From Olivibacter sitiensis DSM 17696 (GTDB lineage: Bacteria > Bacteroidota > Bacteroidia > Sphingobacteriales > Sphingobacteriaceae), in the NCBI RefSeq assembly GCF_000427965.1, contig NZ_ATZA01000015.1:1-64000 (forward strand): 64,000 bases of DNA, given 5' to 3'. The first letter of the stretch is position 1. The number at the start of each line of letters is the position of its first letter. The position numbers were made by a program, and so were the translations under genes. Below, one piece after another: positions 36,188-45,680 of the stretch. Under the pieces are notes generated by a model that saw only the letters and a list, made by a program, of their open reading frames with translations, was not told where the DNA came from and did no database searches.

Positions 36188-39100
36188 ATGTTAAAAAAAA
36201 TTACCCGATTAAGTATAGTAATCGGTCTATTTTCAAACACGGCCCTAGCCCAGCAAAGTGCTTGGCAGGAACTCAATCAAGCCTACAAAACGGGCATGGA
36301 ACTCTATGAAAGAGGGAAATATGCAGCTGCTTTCAACCAGTTTGGCAAAGTAGAAGAACAAAGGACGCAAACTACGCAGCAGGAGGATGAAAAAGATCAA
36401 ATCTCCCTCATCAAGGAGGATGCTCGCTTCTACCAAGCCGTGTGTGCCCTGGAGCTGGGCAACGAAGATGCAGAGTCGCTTTTCCTTCGCTTCATTAAAG
36501 ACCATCCAACCAGTAGCAACACCAAGGCTGCCTATTTTCAGGTAGGGCGTTCCTATTTTGGGCAGAAGAACTATAAAAAGACGCTCGAATGGTTCGACAA
36601 GCTGGATGGCGGTGGGCTGAGCGGCGGACAAGCTGCTGAGTATCGCTTTAAAAAGGCCTATTCCCATTTTATGGAACAGCAATATGCCGAAGCCAAACCT
36701 TTGTTTGAAAGACAGAAAGACAATGGCGGGAAATACCAGGAAGCCTCCATCTACTACTACGCTTATATTGCCTATTTGGATGGCGAGTATAAAGTTGCTT
36801 TAAAGGAATTTGAGCGATTAAAGGGATCGAAGACCTACGAAAGCAGTTATCCTTATTATATAGCCGCATTGTACTTCTTAGACAAACGATACGACGATGT
36901 ACTGGCATATATATTGCCTATCTTGAAAGCTACAAAGCAGGAGAATGAGACCGAAATTTTTCGTATAGTGGGTGCCACGTATTTTGCCAAAAATGACCTG
37001 CAAAACGCGGATGTCTATTATACCAAATTTCAGCAGCAGGATCAAGGTAAGACACAGAACAATCAAGATGATTACCAAATAGGCTACATTGCCTATAAGA
37101 AAGAGGATTACGAAAAGGCGATTAAGGAATTGGAAAAGCTGAGCGATGCAGATGCGTATTACCAAAGTGGGATGATTCTATTGGGTGACGCTTTCATCAA
37201 AACGGGGAATAAGCAGAGCGCAAGAAATGCTTTTTTCAAGGCCTCCAAACTTGACTTTGACAGCAGCATGAAAGAGCAGGGATTGCTCAATTATGCCAAG
37301 CTTTCCTACGAGCTTGAATTTCATCAAGTGGCACTGGATGCAACTCAGGAATACTTAAAAACTTACCCACGCTCCGCACATGTGGACGAAGCAAAAACGC
37401 TTTTGGCGGAAGTACTGTTAAGTACAAAGAATTACAAAGCGGCAATCGATATTTTGGAATCTATCCCGAAGAGAAATGCCGACGCCAATACAGCATACCA
37501 GAAAGTAACCTACTTCCGGGGGCTGGAGTATTATAATGAGCGTGCCTTTGAAAATTCAATTTCTACCTTCATGCGGGCAGAGTCATTCAATTACGACCAA
37601 GAGATTAAGGCTCTGGCGACCTATTGGAAGGCTGAAGCCATGTACGAAGTGCGCAAATATGCCGAAGCTACAACGGCCTTTGAGCAGTTTCTGAGAAATC
37701 CGGCAGCGAAGAATACCGATGTGTACAACTATGCAAACTATGCATTGGCCTATGCGGCTTTCAGAAGCGAGCAGTACCAAAAGGCGGCTACCTATTTGGA
37801 GCGTTTCCTCAACTCGGGAGAAGGGATAGAGCTCAATACCAAAAACGACGCCATTGCCCGTCTTGGAGATTCTTATTTCATGGCCAAGAATTACGGTAGG
37901 GCAATGCAACAATATGATAAGCTCATAGAAAGAAAGGCCAAAAGCCAAGACTATGCCCTATTCCAGCGTGGGATCATCCAAGGTCTGGAGGGAAGAACGG
38001 ACGAAAAGATAGCAACGCTGACCGATCTATTGGCCCGCTATCCACAATCCAATTATGCCGACGATGCGAGTTTTGAAATTCCCTACACCTATTTCCTCAC
38101 GGGAGAAAATGAAATAGCCATCAAAGGTTTGCAGGATATGATAGAGAAGTATCCAAGGAGCAGTTATGTCCCGCGAGCGCTCATCACCATTGGCCTCGTG
38201 CAGTACAATAGCGATCAGACAGATGCTGCCCTCAGCACGTTCAAACGTGTAGTGGAGCAATATCCCACCACCGAAGAAGCGAAGCAGGCACTTAAATCCA
38301 TACAAAACGTGTATATCGATCGCGGAGATGCCAACGGTTTCTTGAGTTATGCACAGGGTACCAATATTGGCAACCTTACCACGGCCGAACAGGACAACAT
38401 CACGTTCCAAGTGGCACATAACTATTTTATCCGCGGCGATTACGAAGCAGCTATCGAGGCCATCAATGCATATTTTGATAAGTTTCCAAAGCCTATACAG
38501 GAAAAGTTTGCGCGTTTTATCCGTGGCGAAAGCTACTATAAGACAGGTAAGCCCACCGAGGCTATCCACGATTTCAATGTCATATTGAACGATTGGACCA
38601 GCCCGTATACGGAGAGGACGCTCATCAGTGTGTCTAACATGCACCTAGGACTCAAGCGTTATAACGAGGCTATTGCTCCATTGAAGAAATTGGAGCTAAC
38701 ATCCGAGTATAAGGAGAACTATGGTTTTGCCATACAAAATCTCATGATCTGCTATTTCCAACTCAATGATTTTGACGAGGCCATTAAATATGCAGGTTTC
38801 GTGAAAAACTATGAGAAGTCTTCCCTAGAGGATAAAGTGAAGGCAAGCCTGTATGCAGGAAAGGCTTATATGCTTAAGGGTGATTTAAAGGCAGCACGCA
38901 AGGAGCTGGAGTTTGCCTCAACCAATAGCCAGACCATAGTAGGCGCTGAGGCAAAATACAATTTCGGTGTTTTGCTTTTCGAAGAGGGCGAGTATAAAAA
39001 GGCGCAAGATACCGCATTTGACTTGATCAAAAACATGCCGTCATATGACTACTGGGTAGCTAAGAGCTTTATTCTCTTGGCAGATACCTATGAAAAGCTG

Positions 39101-39217
39101 AAGGACAATTTTCAGGCCAAGAGTACACTGCAAAGTGTCATTGACAATTATGAGGGCGATGACGATATTCTGCCCACTGCAAAAGCACGTTTAAAGAAAT
39201 TGAATGAAAAGAAATAG
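36188..39217 (+). CDS. Large exported tetratricopeptide-repeat protein
   Basis: The 1009-residue protein has a signal peptide (SIVIGLFSNTALAQQ) and is almost entirely TPR repeats; typical units are YEKAIKELEKLSDADAYYQ, YAEATTAFEQFLR and YNEAIAPLKKLELTSEY. It should act as a periplasmic scaffold. Its stop overlaps the next gene, an outer-membrane barrel, and the ExbB/ExbD/TonB-type set follows, suggesting a joint envelope function such as outer-membrane energisation, stability or division (inference). Similar long TPR proteins next to a barrel gene recur in Bacteroidota. Confidence 0.85.
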   Translation: MLKKITRLSIVIGLFSNTALAQQSAWQELNQAYKTGMELYERGKYAAAFNQFGKVEEQRTQTTQQEDEKDQISLIKEDARFYQAVCALELGNEDAESLFLRFIKDHPTSSNTKAAYFQVGRSYFGQKNYKKTLEWFDKLDGGGLSGGQAAEYRFKKAYSHFMEQQYAEAKPLFERQKDNGGKYQEASIYYYAYIAYLDGEYKVALKEFERLKGSKTYESSYPYYIAALYFLDKRYDDVLAYILPILKATKQENETEIFRIVGATYFAKNDLQNADVYYTKFQQQDQGKTQNNQDDYQIGYIAYKKEDYEKAIKELEKLSDADAYYQSGMILLGDAFIKTGNKQSARNAFFKASKLDFDSSMKEQGLLNYAKLSYELEFHQVALDATQEYLKTYPRSAHVDEAKTLLAEVLLSTKNYKAAIDILESIPKRNADANTAYQKVTYFRGLEYYNERAFENSISTFMRAESFNYDQEIKALATYWKAEAMYEVRKYAEATTAFEQFLRNPAAKNTDVYNYANYALAYAAFRSEQYQKAATYLERFLNSGEGIELNTKNDAIARLGDSYFMAKNYGRAMQQYDKLIERKAKSQDYALFQRGIIQGLEGRTDEKIATLTDLLARYPQSNYADDASFEIPYTYFLTGENEIAIKGLQDMIEKYPRSSYVPRALITIGLVQYNSDQTDAALSTFKRVVEQYPTTEEAKQALKSIQNVYIDRGDANGFLSYAQGTNIGNLTTAEQDNITFQVAHNYFIRGDYEAAIEAINAYFDKFPKPIQEKFARFIRGESYYKTGKPTEAIHDFNVILNDWTSPYTERTLISVSNMHLGLKRYNEAIAPLKKLELTSEYKENYGFAIQNLMICYFQLNDFDEAIKYAGFVKNYEKSSLEDKVKASLYAGKAYMLKGDLKAARKELEFASTNSQTIVGAEAKYNFGVLLFEEGEYKKAQDTAFDLIKNMPSYDYWVAKSFILLADTYEKLKDNFQAKSTLQSVIDNYEGDDDILPTAKARLKKLNEKK

Positions 39218-40952
39218 TAATATGACAGCCAATAGTAGCTCGATAAAATATACATTGTTCATGCTTTTTGGGCTGTCTGCCCATGCCGTGCAGGCTCAAG
39301 TAGATACCACCAAAAGAAAACCCGGCGAGCTGCCTCCTACCATGGAACAGGTAGAAGTGGTGCGCGATTATAGGCCCATATTGGCCGATGCCGTGAAAAT
39401 TCGCCAAAGTCCGGATTTAACCAATATAAGGGCTTATCAGCCCAAGTTAAAATATAGCATACAGGATAAAAAGCTGGATATCAATACCGGTACACATCGG
39501 CTGGAGATACAGCCTTTGGCCGACCTAAGGCGAGAAACATTGTATAATAGCTATGCAAAGTTGGGGGTAGGTAACTTAAGTACCCTTAACGGCGAGGTAT
39601 ACCTGGCAAGTGGGGAAGACGAATTTATGCAGTACGGTGGTTTTGCCCGTCACCTGAGCCAAAAAGGAAAATTGGAAGGGCAAAGCTTTTCCCAGCAAAA
39701 AATAGGCGTTTTTGCGCGTTCCATCTTGGACGATTTCACGCTGGACGGAGAAATAGGTTTTAAGCGAAACGCTAGCAATTACTATGGTTATAATCCTGAT
39801 TTGCCCGATGCGAATCTTGATCCCTCCAGTATTGCATACAGCGACATATATGCCAAGGGGGAATTGACCAGCAACTTTACGGACAATGATGCCTTATTGA
39901 GCTATTCCGTGAAAGCGGATGCCTACTTGTTCAGTAATAACTATGATGCAGGAGAGAATGCCTTTGCCATCAGTGCCAATGTGAATAAGCGAGTAAATGT
40001 CTTTAATATCGGAGCCAATGTCTCCGGTGACTTTGCCTCGGTAAAGGATGCAGCCTATTCTATTGGTAACCATATTGGGAAAATCAATCCTTATGTCAGG
40101 TTTAAGGGAAAAGGATATAATTTAACGCTGGGAGCCAATTTCGTATCGGAGTTTGGTAGCCAGTCGCAGACCAATATTTTTCCTGCAGTCAATTTGGAGC
40201 TTGCGTTCATTCCGGAATATGCGACCATTTATGCCGGTGTGGATGGCGATGTCAAGCGTACCTCCCTCAGGACACTCGCCTACGAGAATCCTTACCTTAA
40301 TACGAATATTGCCATTGAGAACATGACCGAGAAGTTCAACGCATATGGAGGTATCAAAGGCAATGGAGGCGCTACCCTAGGATATAAGGCGGGTGTCTTC
40401 TATAAACGTATCAACGACTTGCCTTTTTATGTGAATGCTCCAAATACAATAGGCCCTGCAGATGGCTCAATATACAACTTTCCCCGGTTTGACCTGATCT
40501 ACGATAATGGAGAAAACAATATCTATGGGCTGGAAGGTGAAATCGATTTTCAGGTTTCCGAGGCTTTCAAGCTAGGCGGCAAGGTAACTATCTCGGAATA
40601 TGATATCGAAAATGAGGAGGAGGCATGGTTCATGCCCAAGTTTAGGGCCGAAGGTAATACGCGAATCAATATTACGGACAAGGTGTTCGTGACAGGCGAA
40701 TTGCTTTTCGTAGGGCAGACATATGCCAAGGTTTATGAAAGTCCTTACTTTGGGGAAACGGCCTCGTTGGAGTACACAAAGGTTACCGTTCCTGCCTTTG
40801 CAGATTTAAGTGCAGGGATTGAATATCGGATTACACCCCGTATAGGCGTGTATGCACAGTTTAATAACTTGCTGAATACCAGCTATCAAAGGTTTTTATA
40901 TTATCCCCGATTAGGTTTTAATGCTATTGGTGGGGTAAATTTTTCATTTTAA
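39204..40952 (+). CDS. Outer-membrane beta-barrel protein without plug
   Basis: The 582-residue protein begins in the last codons of the TPR gene (ATG 39204; a second ATG at 39222 is possible) and has a signal peptide ending AHAVQAQ. After a short periplasmic part (PPTMEQVEVVRDYRPILADAVK) it consists of alternating strands ending INNLL-type FNAIGGVNFSF, a terminal Phe as in outer-membrane barrels. A full TonB-receptor plug is missing. Translational coupling to the TPR gene argues that the two products work together. Confidence 0.75.
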   Translation: MKRNSNMTANSSSIKYTLFMLFGLSAHAVQAQVDTTKRKPGELPPTMEQVEVVRDYRPILADAVKIRQSPDLTNIRAYQPKLKYSIQDKKLDINTGTHRLEIQPLADLRRETLYNSYAKLGVGNLSTLNGEVYLASGEDEFMQYGGFARHLSQKGKLEGQSFSQQKIGVFARSILDDFTLDGEIGFKRNASNYYGYNPDLPDANLDPSSIAYSDIYAKGELTSNFTDNDALLSYSVKADAYLFSNNYDAGENAFAISANVNKRVNVFNIGANVSGDFASVKDAAYSIGNHIGKINPYVRFKGKGYNLTLGANFVSEFGSQSQTNIFPAVNLELAFIPEYATIYAGVDGDVKRTSLRTLAYENPYLNTNIAIENMTEKFNAYGGIKGNGGATLGYKAGVFYKRINDLPFYVNAPNTIGPADGSIYNFPRFDLIYDNGENNIYGLEGEIDFQVSEAFKLGGKVTISEYDIENEEEAWFMPKFRAEGNTRINITDKVFVTGELLFVGQTYAKVYESPYFGETASLEYTKVTVPAFADLSAGIEYRITPRIGVYAQFNNLLNTSYQRFLYYPRLGFNAIGGVNFSF

Positions 40953-40992
40953 TCAATAAAGCATCTAACTTTGCTTATAAAACAAAGCTAAT

Positions 40993-42144
40993 ATGACTCA
41001 AATAGGCAGCCTGTTAATACGATTACTCAATCAGCACGCTAAGGTAAGCGTGACTGGCATAGGCCTATTTCAGAAGAAGAGAGTGCCTGCCAGATTTGAT
41101 AGTGAAAGCAATCAGTTTCTTCCTCCCAGCTTTAGTTATGAATTGATAGCGCAGACAGGTAGCGATCGCCATCTTTTGGATTATTTCATACAACAAGATC
41201 AAGTTACGCAAGAGGAAGCGGAAAGAAGGTTGGAAGAGGTGGCCAACTCATTGCTACAGGAAATAGAACAGAAAGGAACAGTGTCTCTGGCACCTCTTGG
41301 TTTTTTGTCTAAGCAAGATGGGGTGCTCGTGCTGTCCTCTGAAGAACTGCCCTTAGGCTTGAAGCCAGTGGCAGACATTGTATCGCAAGAGGAAACGCCT
41401 GATGTCGTTCCTGCATCTACCGGTATCCCTTCGCAGGAACCAGATATCGCCATTGAGGAGCCACAACCCCCAACTGACCTGACGAACGAACAGGTGCCTG
41501 TGGAGGCCGAACCAGAGGACGAGCCAGTTTCAGAAGTGGAACAAATAGAAGAAAATGCAGCTGCCGCTGAGGAATTTGAAGGGGAGGGCGAAGCTGTTGG
41601 ACGCGTGAAAATCCAAGAGCCAACAGGTATAAAATGGAAAAAAGTAGCGTTGTGGGGCGGTCTTATACTCTTATTTTTAGCAGTAGGTGTCTATGCTATT
41701 CTTGCCGTGAGAAAAAATCACGACGTCTATAACAGCTTTTTGGTAAAAGATACAGTGAGAAACGAGGCGGCTGAAGAGGAATCGACGGCGCCCGTAGAGG
41801 AAACGTTTATAGAAACAGAAATCGACAGCTTGGCTGAAGGAGAAGAGGCAAGTGGATCGGCAGAGGAACCTATAGAGGATACGGGATCGCTTATCAGAAA
41901 GATCGATCCAGCAAAGCCATATAACATTATCGTGGGGTCCTTGCCAAATAAAACACTGGCATTGCAGCAAGTGGAGATACTGAAAGAAATGGGTATTTCT
42001 TCCTTTGTGCTGGATAGCAACATGCCGGGCAATAGAAAGAAAATAAGCTGCGGGTCTTATGCCACTTACGAGGAAGCACTTGCCAGCCTAGCTTACGTGA
42101 GACAGCATATAAACAAAGATGCATTTATTTACCCTAGCAAATAA
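40993..42144 (+). CDS. HU-CCDC81/SPOR-domain membrane protein
   Basis: The 383-residue protein has an N-terminal HU-like domain of the CCDC81 type (about 1-115, QIGSLLIRLLNQHAKVSVTGIGLFQ, GTVSLAPLGFLSKQDG), an acidic Pro/Glu-rich linker (about 125-210), one membrane helix (about 217-238, WGGLILLFLAVGVYAILAV) and a C-terminal SPOR domain (about 308-380, YNIIVGSLPNKTLALQQVEIL). SPOR domains bind denuded peptidoglycan at division sites, so the protein links a cytoplasmic HU-like domain to septal wall. A TAACTTTG box at 40966-40973 may be its -7 element. Confidence 0.88.
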   Translation: MTQIGSLLIRLLNQHAKVSVTGIGLFQKKRVPARFDSESNQFLPPSFSYELIAQTGSDRHLLDYFIQQDQVTQEEAERRLEEVANSLLQEIEQKGTVSLAPLGFLSKQDGVLVLSSEELPLGLKPVADIVSQEETPDVVPASTGIPSQEPDIAIEEPQPPTDLTNEQVPVEAEPEDEPVSEVEQIEENAAAAEEFEGEGEAVGRVKIQEPTGIKWKKVALWGGLILLFLAVGVYAILAVRKNHDVYNSFLVKDTVRNEAAEEESTAPVEETFIETEIDSLAEGEEASGSAEEPIEDTGSLIRKIDPAKPYNIIVGSLPNKTLALQQVEILKEMGISSFVLDSNMPGNRKKISCGSYATYEEALASLAYVRQHINKDAFIYPSK

Positions 42145-42184
42145 TATCAAACAATTCGAACCTTAAAAAAGCAATATATACAAC

Positions 42185-42883
42185 ATGTTCTTATTACAAG
42201 TTAATAATCCTGCGCCTTTAGATTCCATGCTAACAACCCCAGGACCATCGGCAACACCAATAGAAGATTTGCGCTTCATAGACTTGCTCATCAAGGGGGG
42301 ATGGGTTATGCTACCCATTGCCATCTTGGCTTTTATCGCGTTGGTCATCTTTATTGAGCGCTATATAACCATCAGAAAAGCTGGTAAGTACGATTCAAAC
42401 CTGATGATACAGGTGAAACAGAATATACTTTCGGGCAGGTTGGATGCAGCGTCGGCAATATGTAGAAGTAACAATAGCCCACTTGCTAGAATGTTGCTGA
42501 AGGGACTTACACGCATAGGTAGGCCGATCAAGGATATTGAGGGAGCTATTGAAAACGTGGGCAAGCTGGAGGTAGCACGCCTGGAAAAAAATATCAATAT
42601 TCTAGGTATCGTGGCCGGTATAGCGCCAATGCTTGGATTCGTGGGAACTATATTGGGGGTAATTACGATATTTCATGAAGTATCCATAACGGGATCGATT
42701 GAAATTGGTACTGTCTCTGGTGGTCTTTACCAGAAAATGGTAACGTCTGCCTGCGGCCTTATTGTGGGGATTATCGCCTATGTGGGCTATCACATCCTCA
42801 ATATGATGGTAGACAGGGTTATCCTACGAATGGAAAGCGATTCGATAGAGTTTATTGACCTGTTGGATGAGCCTGGGAGCTAG
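42185..42883 (+). CDS. ExbB/TolQ-type proton channel subunit
   Basis: The 232-residue protein has three membrane helices: GGWVMLPIAILAFIALVIFIE (about 36-58), IAPMLGFVGTILGVITIF (about 145-165) and SACGLIVGIIAYVGYHIL (about 183-205). The second carries the conserved MLGFVGTILGV signature. With ExbD it uses the proton gradient to drive TonB or TolA. It leads an exbB-exbD-tonB-like set with gaps of 44 and 29 bp. Confidence 0.93.
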   Translation: MFLLQVNNPAPLDSMLTTPGPSATPIEDLRFIDLLIKGGWVMLPIAILAFIALVIFIERYITIRKAGKYDSNLMIQVKQNILSGRLDAASAICRSNNSPLARMLLKGLTRIGRPIKDIEGAIENVGKLEVARLEKNINILGIVAGIAPMLGFVGTILGVITIFHEVSITGSIEIGTVSGGLYQKMVTSACGLIVGIIAYVGYHILNMMVDRVILRMESDSIEFIDLLDEPGS

Positions 42884-42927
42884 ACTAGAGGACAAAACTT
42901 AAAAAAGAGATATCAAACGATATTGTC

Positions 42928-43338
42928 ATGAATTTAAGAAATCGAAGTAAACGGCCAGCGGCAGAAGTACATACATCGGCACTCAATGACATCATGTTTT
43001 TCTTGGTGCTTTTCTTCTTGTTGGCATCGGCCGTAGCCAATCCACAAGTCGTGAAGTTGCTGTTGCCAAAATCCTCTTCGGGGGAGCAATCCGTAGCTAA
43101 GAAGACTATTACGGTGTCCATTACCTCCGATCTGAAGTACTATGTGGAGAAACAAGAAATTGCCGAAGACCAATTGGCACAGACATTGGAGCAATATGTT
43201 CAGCCAGATCAAGAACTGACCATTCTGCTATATGTGGATCGGTCTGTGGCCATCGAAGATGTTATTCAAGTGATGGATACTGCAAATAAGTTGAAAATCA
43301 GGTTGGTATTGGCTACCGAACCAAAGCCACAATCATAG
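42928..43338 (+). CDS. ExbD/TolR-type biopolymer transport protein
   Basis: The 136-residue protein has a short basic N-terminus, one membrane helix (about 19-38) starting ALNDIMFFLVLFFLLASAV, where the Asp is the proton-relay residue of the family, and a periplasmic domain (VSITSDLKYYVEKQEIAED, ILLYVDRSVAIEDVIQVMD). It works with the ExbB-like protein encoded just upstream. Confidence 0.93.
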   Translation: MNLRNRSKRPAAEVHTSALNDIMFFLVLFFLLASAVANPQVVKLLLPKSSSGEQSVAKKTITVSITSDLKYYVEKQEIAEDQLAQTLEQYVQPDQELTILLYVDRSVAIEDVIQVMDTANKLKIRLVLATEPKPQS

Positions 43339-43367
43339 CGGCATAAAATAAGAAAGGGGTTACAGCG

Positions 43368-44186
43368 ATGAATTATAACCACCAGCAAGAAAACAATTTT
43401 CCCAAAGCCTTTGGTATAGCGACGGCAATTTTTGTGCTACTATTGGCCTTGAGCTATTTGTATATCATCAGCTCCAAATTGCCGGAGTTTGGTACTGGAG
43501 GCTTGTTAGTCAATTTTGGCACATCGGAGGAAGGTATGGGTGATAATTATATGGGATTGGAAGAACCTTCTGTCTCTGAGAATGCCAATAATACCCCGCC
43601 GGATAAAGTGGTGCCAGAGGTGGAATCTACCCCTGTGGTCTCTCAACAGAGCAGCGATAAATCAGTGGTGACGCAAGATGTGGAAGATGCGCCGGAGGTG
43701 GTAACGAAAGAGAAAGTGAAGCCCACGTCGAGTACTCCAGTCATTACTCCGGAAAAGAAAGAAAGTAAACCTACGGTGAACGAAAATGCCCTGTATAAGG
43801 GCAAGAAAAATAATGGATCTGGCACGGGCGATGGCACTGGTTCCGTTCCCGGCAATCAGGGCAGCATCAATGGAAGTAATATGGCCCCAAATTATGGGGA
43901 GGGTGGCTCGGGCTATGGCCTTGTTGGGCTGCCAAATCGGTCTTTTGCCGTACGCCCCAAGATAGAGGATAATGGTAGGCAAAGTGGCGTAGTAGCCGTA
44001 GAGGTAACCGTAGATCGGAATGGGAACGTCATTAGGGCACGTGCGGGCGCCAAGGGAACAACCCTACCCGACGCATCCTTGTGGGAAAAATGCGAGAGGG
44101 CCGCTATGGGGTCCAAGTTCAATACCATAGATCAAGGACCGGATCAAATGGTGGGTATCATTCCTTTTGTCTTCAAGGTGAGATAG
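43368..44186 (+). CDS. TonB-family energy transducer
   Basis: The 272-residue protein has one N-terminal membrane helix (IATAIFVLLLALSYLYIIS), a long Pro/Glu/Lys-rich and Gly/Asn-rich spacer crossing the periplasm, and a C-terminal TonB-like domain (SGVVAVEVTVDRNGNVIRARAG, FKVR at the end). It would transmit energy from the ExbB/ExbD channel to outer-membrane receptors. The domain lacks a clear YP motif, and the Gly-rich block (GKKNNGSGTGDGTGS) is more like the short transducers paired with a dedicated partner than a general TonB (inference). Confidence 0.85.
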   Translation: MNYNHQQENNFPKAFGIATAIFVLLLALSYLYIISSKLPEFGTGGLLVNFGTSEEGMGDNYMGLEEPSVSENANNTPPDKVVPEVESTPVVSQQSSDKSVVTQDVEDAPEVVTKEKVKPTSSTPVITPEKKESKPTVNENALYKGKKNNGSGTGDGTGSVPGNQGSINGSNMAPNYGEGGSGYGLVGLPNRSFAVRPKIEDNGRQSGVVAVEVTVDRNGNVIRARAGAKGTTLPDASLWEKCERAAMGSKFNTIDQGPDQMVGIIPFVFKVR

Positions 44187-44314
44187 GACATACGGCAAAT
44201 TGCAGTTTTGTCATGGGCCGGCTATGCTCGGGGTGAAAAGAAAAATGAACTCGGGTTGAGCGGATCGTTGTTGTTCACCTAGATAAGACCATACTTTTAA
44301 ATTAATTTTTGCAC

Positions 44315-45622
44315 ATGCTTTATAATGAGGTGATAGACTATCTCTACGGTAGGTTGCCTATGTTTACCAGAGATGGTGCTGCTGCTATAAAAAAGGATTT
44401 GACCAATACCCTCAAGTTCTGTGAGGCGCTTGGAAACCCTCAAAACAAGTTTCGCTCCGTTCATATCGCCGGCACCAACGGTAAAGGAAGCAGCTCCCAT
44501 ATGTTGGCAGCCATCTTACAACGTGCTGGCTACCGCACGGGACTATATACATCGCCGCACCTTTTGGATTTCAGGGAGCGCATACGGATAGATGGTTCTA
44601 TGATTCCCCAGGAAGAGGTAATCTCTTTTGTGGAAGAGTGGAAACCGGTTATCGAAAAGATAGGTCCTTCTTTTTTTGAGGTTACCGTTGCCATGGCTTT
44701 TCATTACTTCGCCAAACAACAGGTAGACATCGCCATAATAGAAACGGGTTTAGGAGGAAGGTTGGACTCCACAAACGTCATTTCTCCCGTCCTCAGCCTG
44801 ATTACTAACGTCGGTATGGACCATATGAATATCTTGGGAAATACCTTAGTAGATATCGCAAAGGAAAAGGCAGGGATCATCAAAAGGGCTACGCCCGTAG
44901 TGGTGAGTGAAAGGCAGGAAGCTGTAGAAGAGGTCATTAGGCAAAAGGCCGATTTGGAAGCAGCACCGCTGATCTTTGCCGGAGATGAGTATGAGGTGGT
45001 TGATATGGGGCTAAGCATGGGGCGGCGGCAAGTACGCGTCTTGGAGCTAGGCAATCGTTTATTGGTAGATGACTACCAGCTGGATCTGATGGGAAGCTAT
45101 CAGCTGAAGAATATCGGTGGAGTATTGGCGAGCATTAATATGCTAAAGGAAAAAGGTTTTGCCTTTGATGATGCTGCAGTTGTCTATGGACTGGCTAATG
45201 TGCAAGCCCTTACGGGGCTTATGGGTAGATGGCAGGTACTGGGGACGGATCCCACCGTTATTTGCGATACGGGGCATAACTATGACGGTTGGACAGAGAT
45301 ACTGGAGAGTCTCTCTCAATGCGAGTTCGATACATTGCACATGGTCATCGGTGTTATGCGAGACAAAGACCTCTCTCATATGTTGCCGTTGTTGCCGAAA
45401 AGTGCCATTTATTATTATTGCAATCCTCATTTCCCTAGGGCACTACCTGCCGAGGAACTAAAGAAGCAAGCAATGTCTTATGGCTTGAATGGCCTGGCGT
45501 TTGAAAATATAGAACAAGCCGTGACGCAGGCCTTAAATCAGGCAACAAAAGACGATATGGTATTCATTGGAGGCAGTACTTTTGTAGTGGCTGAGGCGCT
45601 GCCAATATTTCTACATCGATAG
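44315..45622 (+). CDS. folC: Folylpolyglutamate synthase / dihydrofolate synthase
   Basis: The 435-residue protein (ATG at 44315) shows the Mur-ligase-type P-loop HIAGTNGKGSSSHMLA (about residues 49-64), YTSPHLLDFRERI, IETGLGGRLDSTN and VISPVLSLITNVGMDHM, and GRWQ plus DTGHNYDG in the C-terminal domain. It adds glutamate to dihydropteroate and to folates using ATP. Its place after the tonB-like gene is common in Bacteroidota; a 128-bp gap suggests its own promoter. Confidence 0.96.
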   Translation: MLYNEVIDYLYGRLPMFTRDGAAAIKKDLTNTLKFCEALGNPQNKFRSVHIAGTNGKGSSSHMLAAILQRAGYRTGLYTSPHLLDFRERIRIDGSMIPQEEVISFVEEWKPVIEKIGPSFFEVTVAMAFHYFAKQQVDIAIIETGLGGRLDSTNVISPVLSLITNVGMDHMNILGNTLVDIAKEKAGIIKRATPVVVSERQEAVEEVIRQKADLEAAPLIFAGDEYEVVDMGLSMGRRQVRVLELGNRLLVDDYQLDLMGSYQLKNIGGVLASINMLKEKGFAFDDAAVVYGLANVQALTGLMGRWQVLGTDPTVICDTGHNYDGWTEILESLSQCEFDTLHMVIGVMRDKDLSHMLPLLPKSAIYYYCNPHFPRALPAEELKKQAMSYGLNGLAFENIEQAVTQALNQATKDDMVFIGGSTFVVAEALPIFLHR

Positions 45623-45680
45623 TCAAATTTGCAATATCGTACGCTTTGACGTACTTTTAAGGCAGTTAATATACTGTACT

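Noticed and set aside
38027-38644. Minus-strand open frame of 205 codons inside the TPR gene
   Set aside because: Shadow of the repeat-rich coding strand; no start context or recognisable domain.
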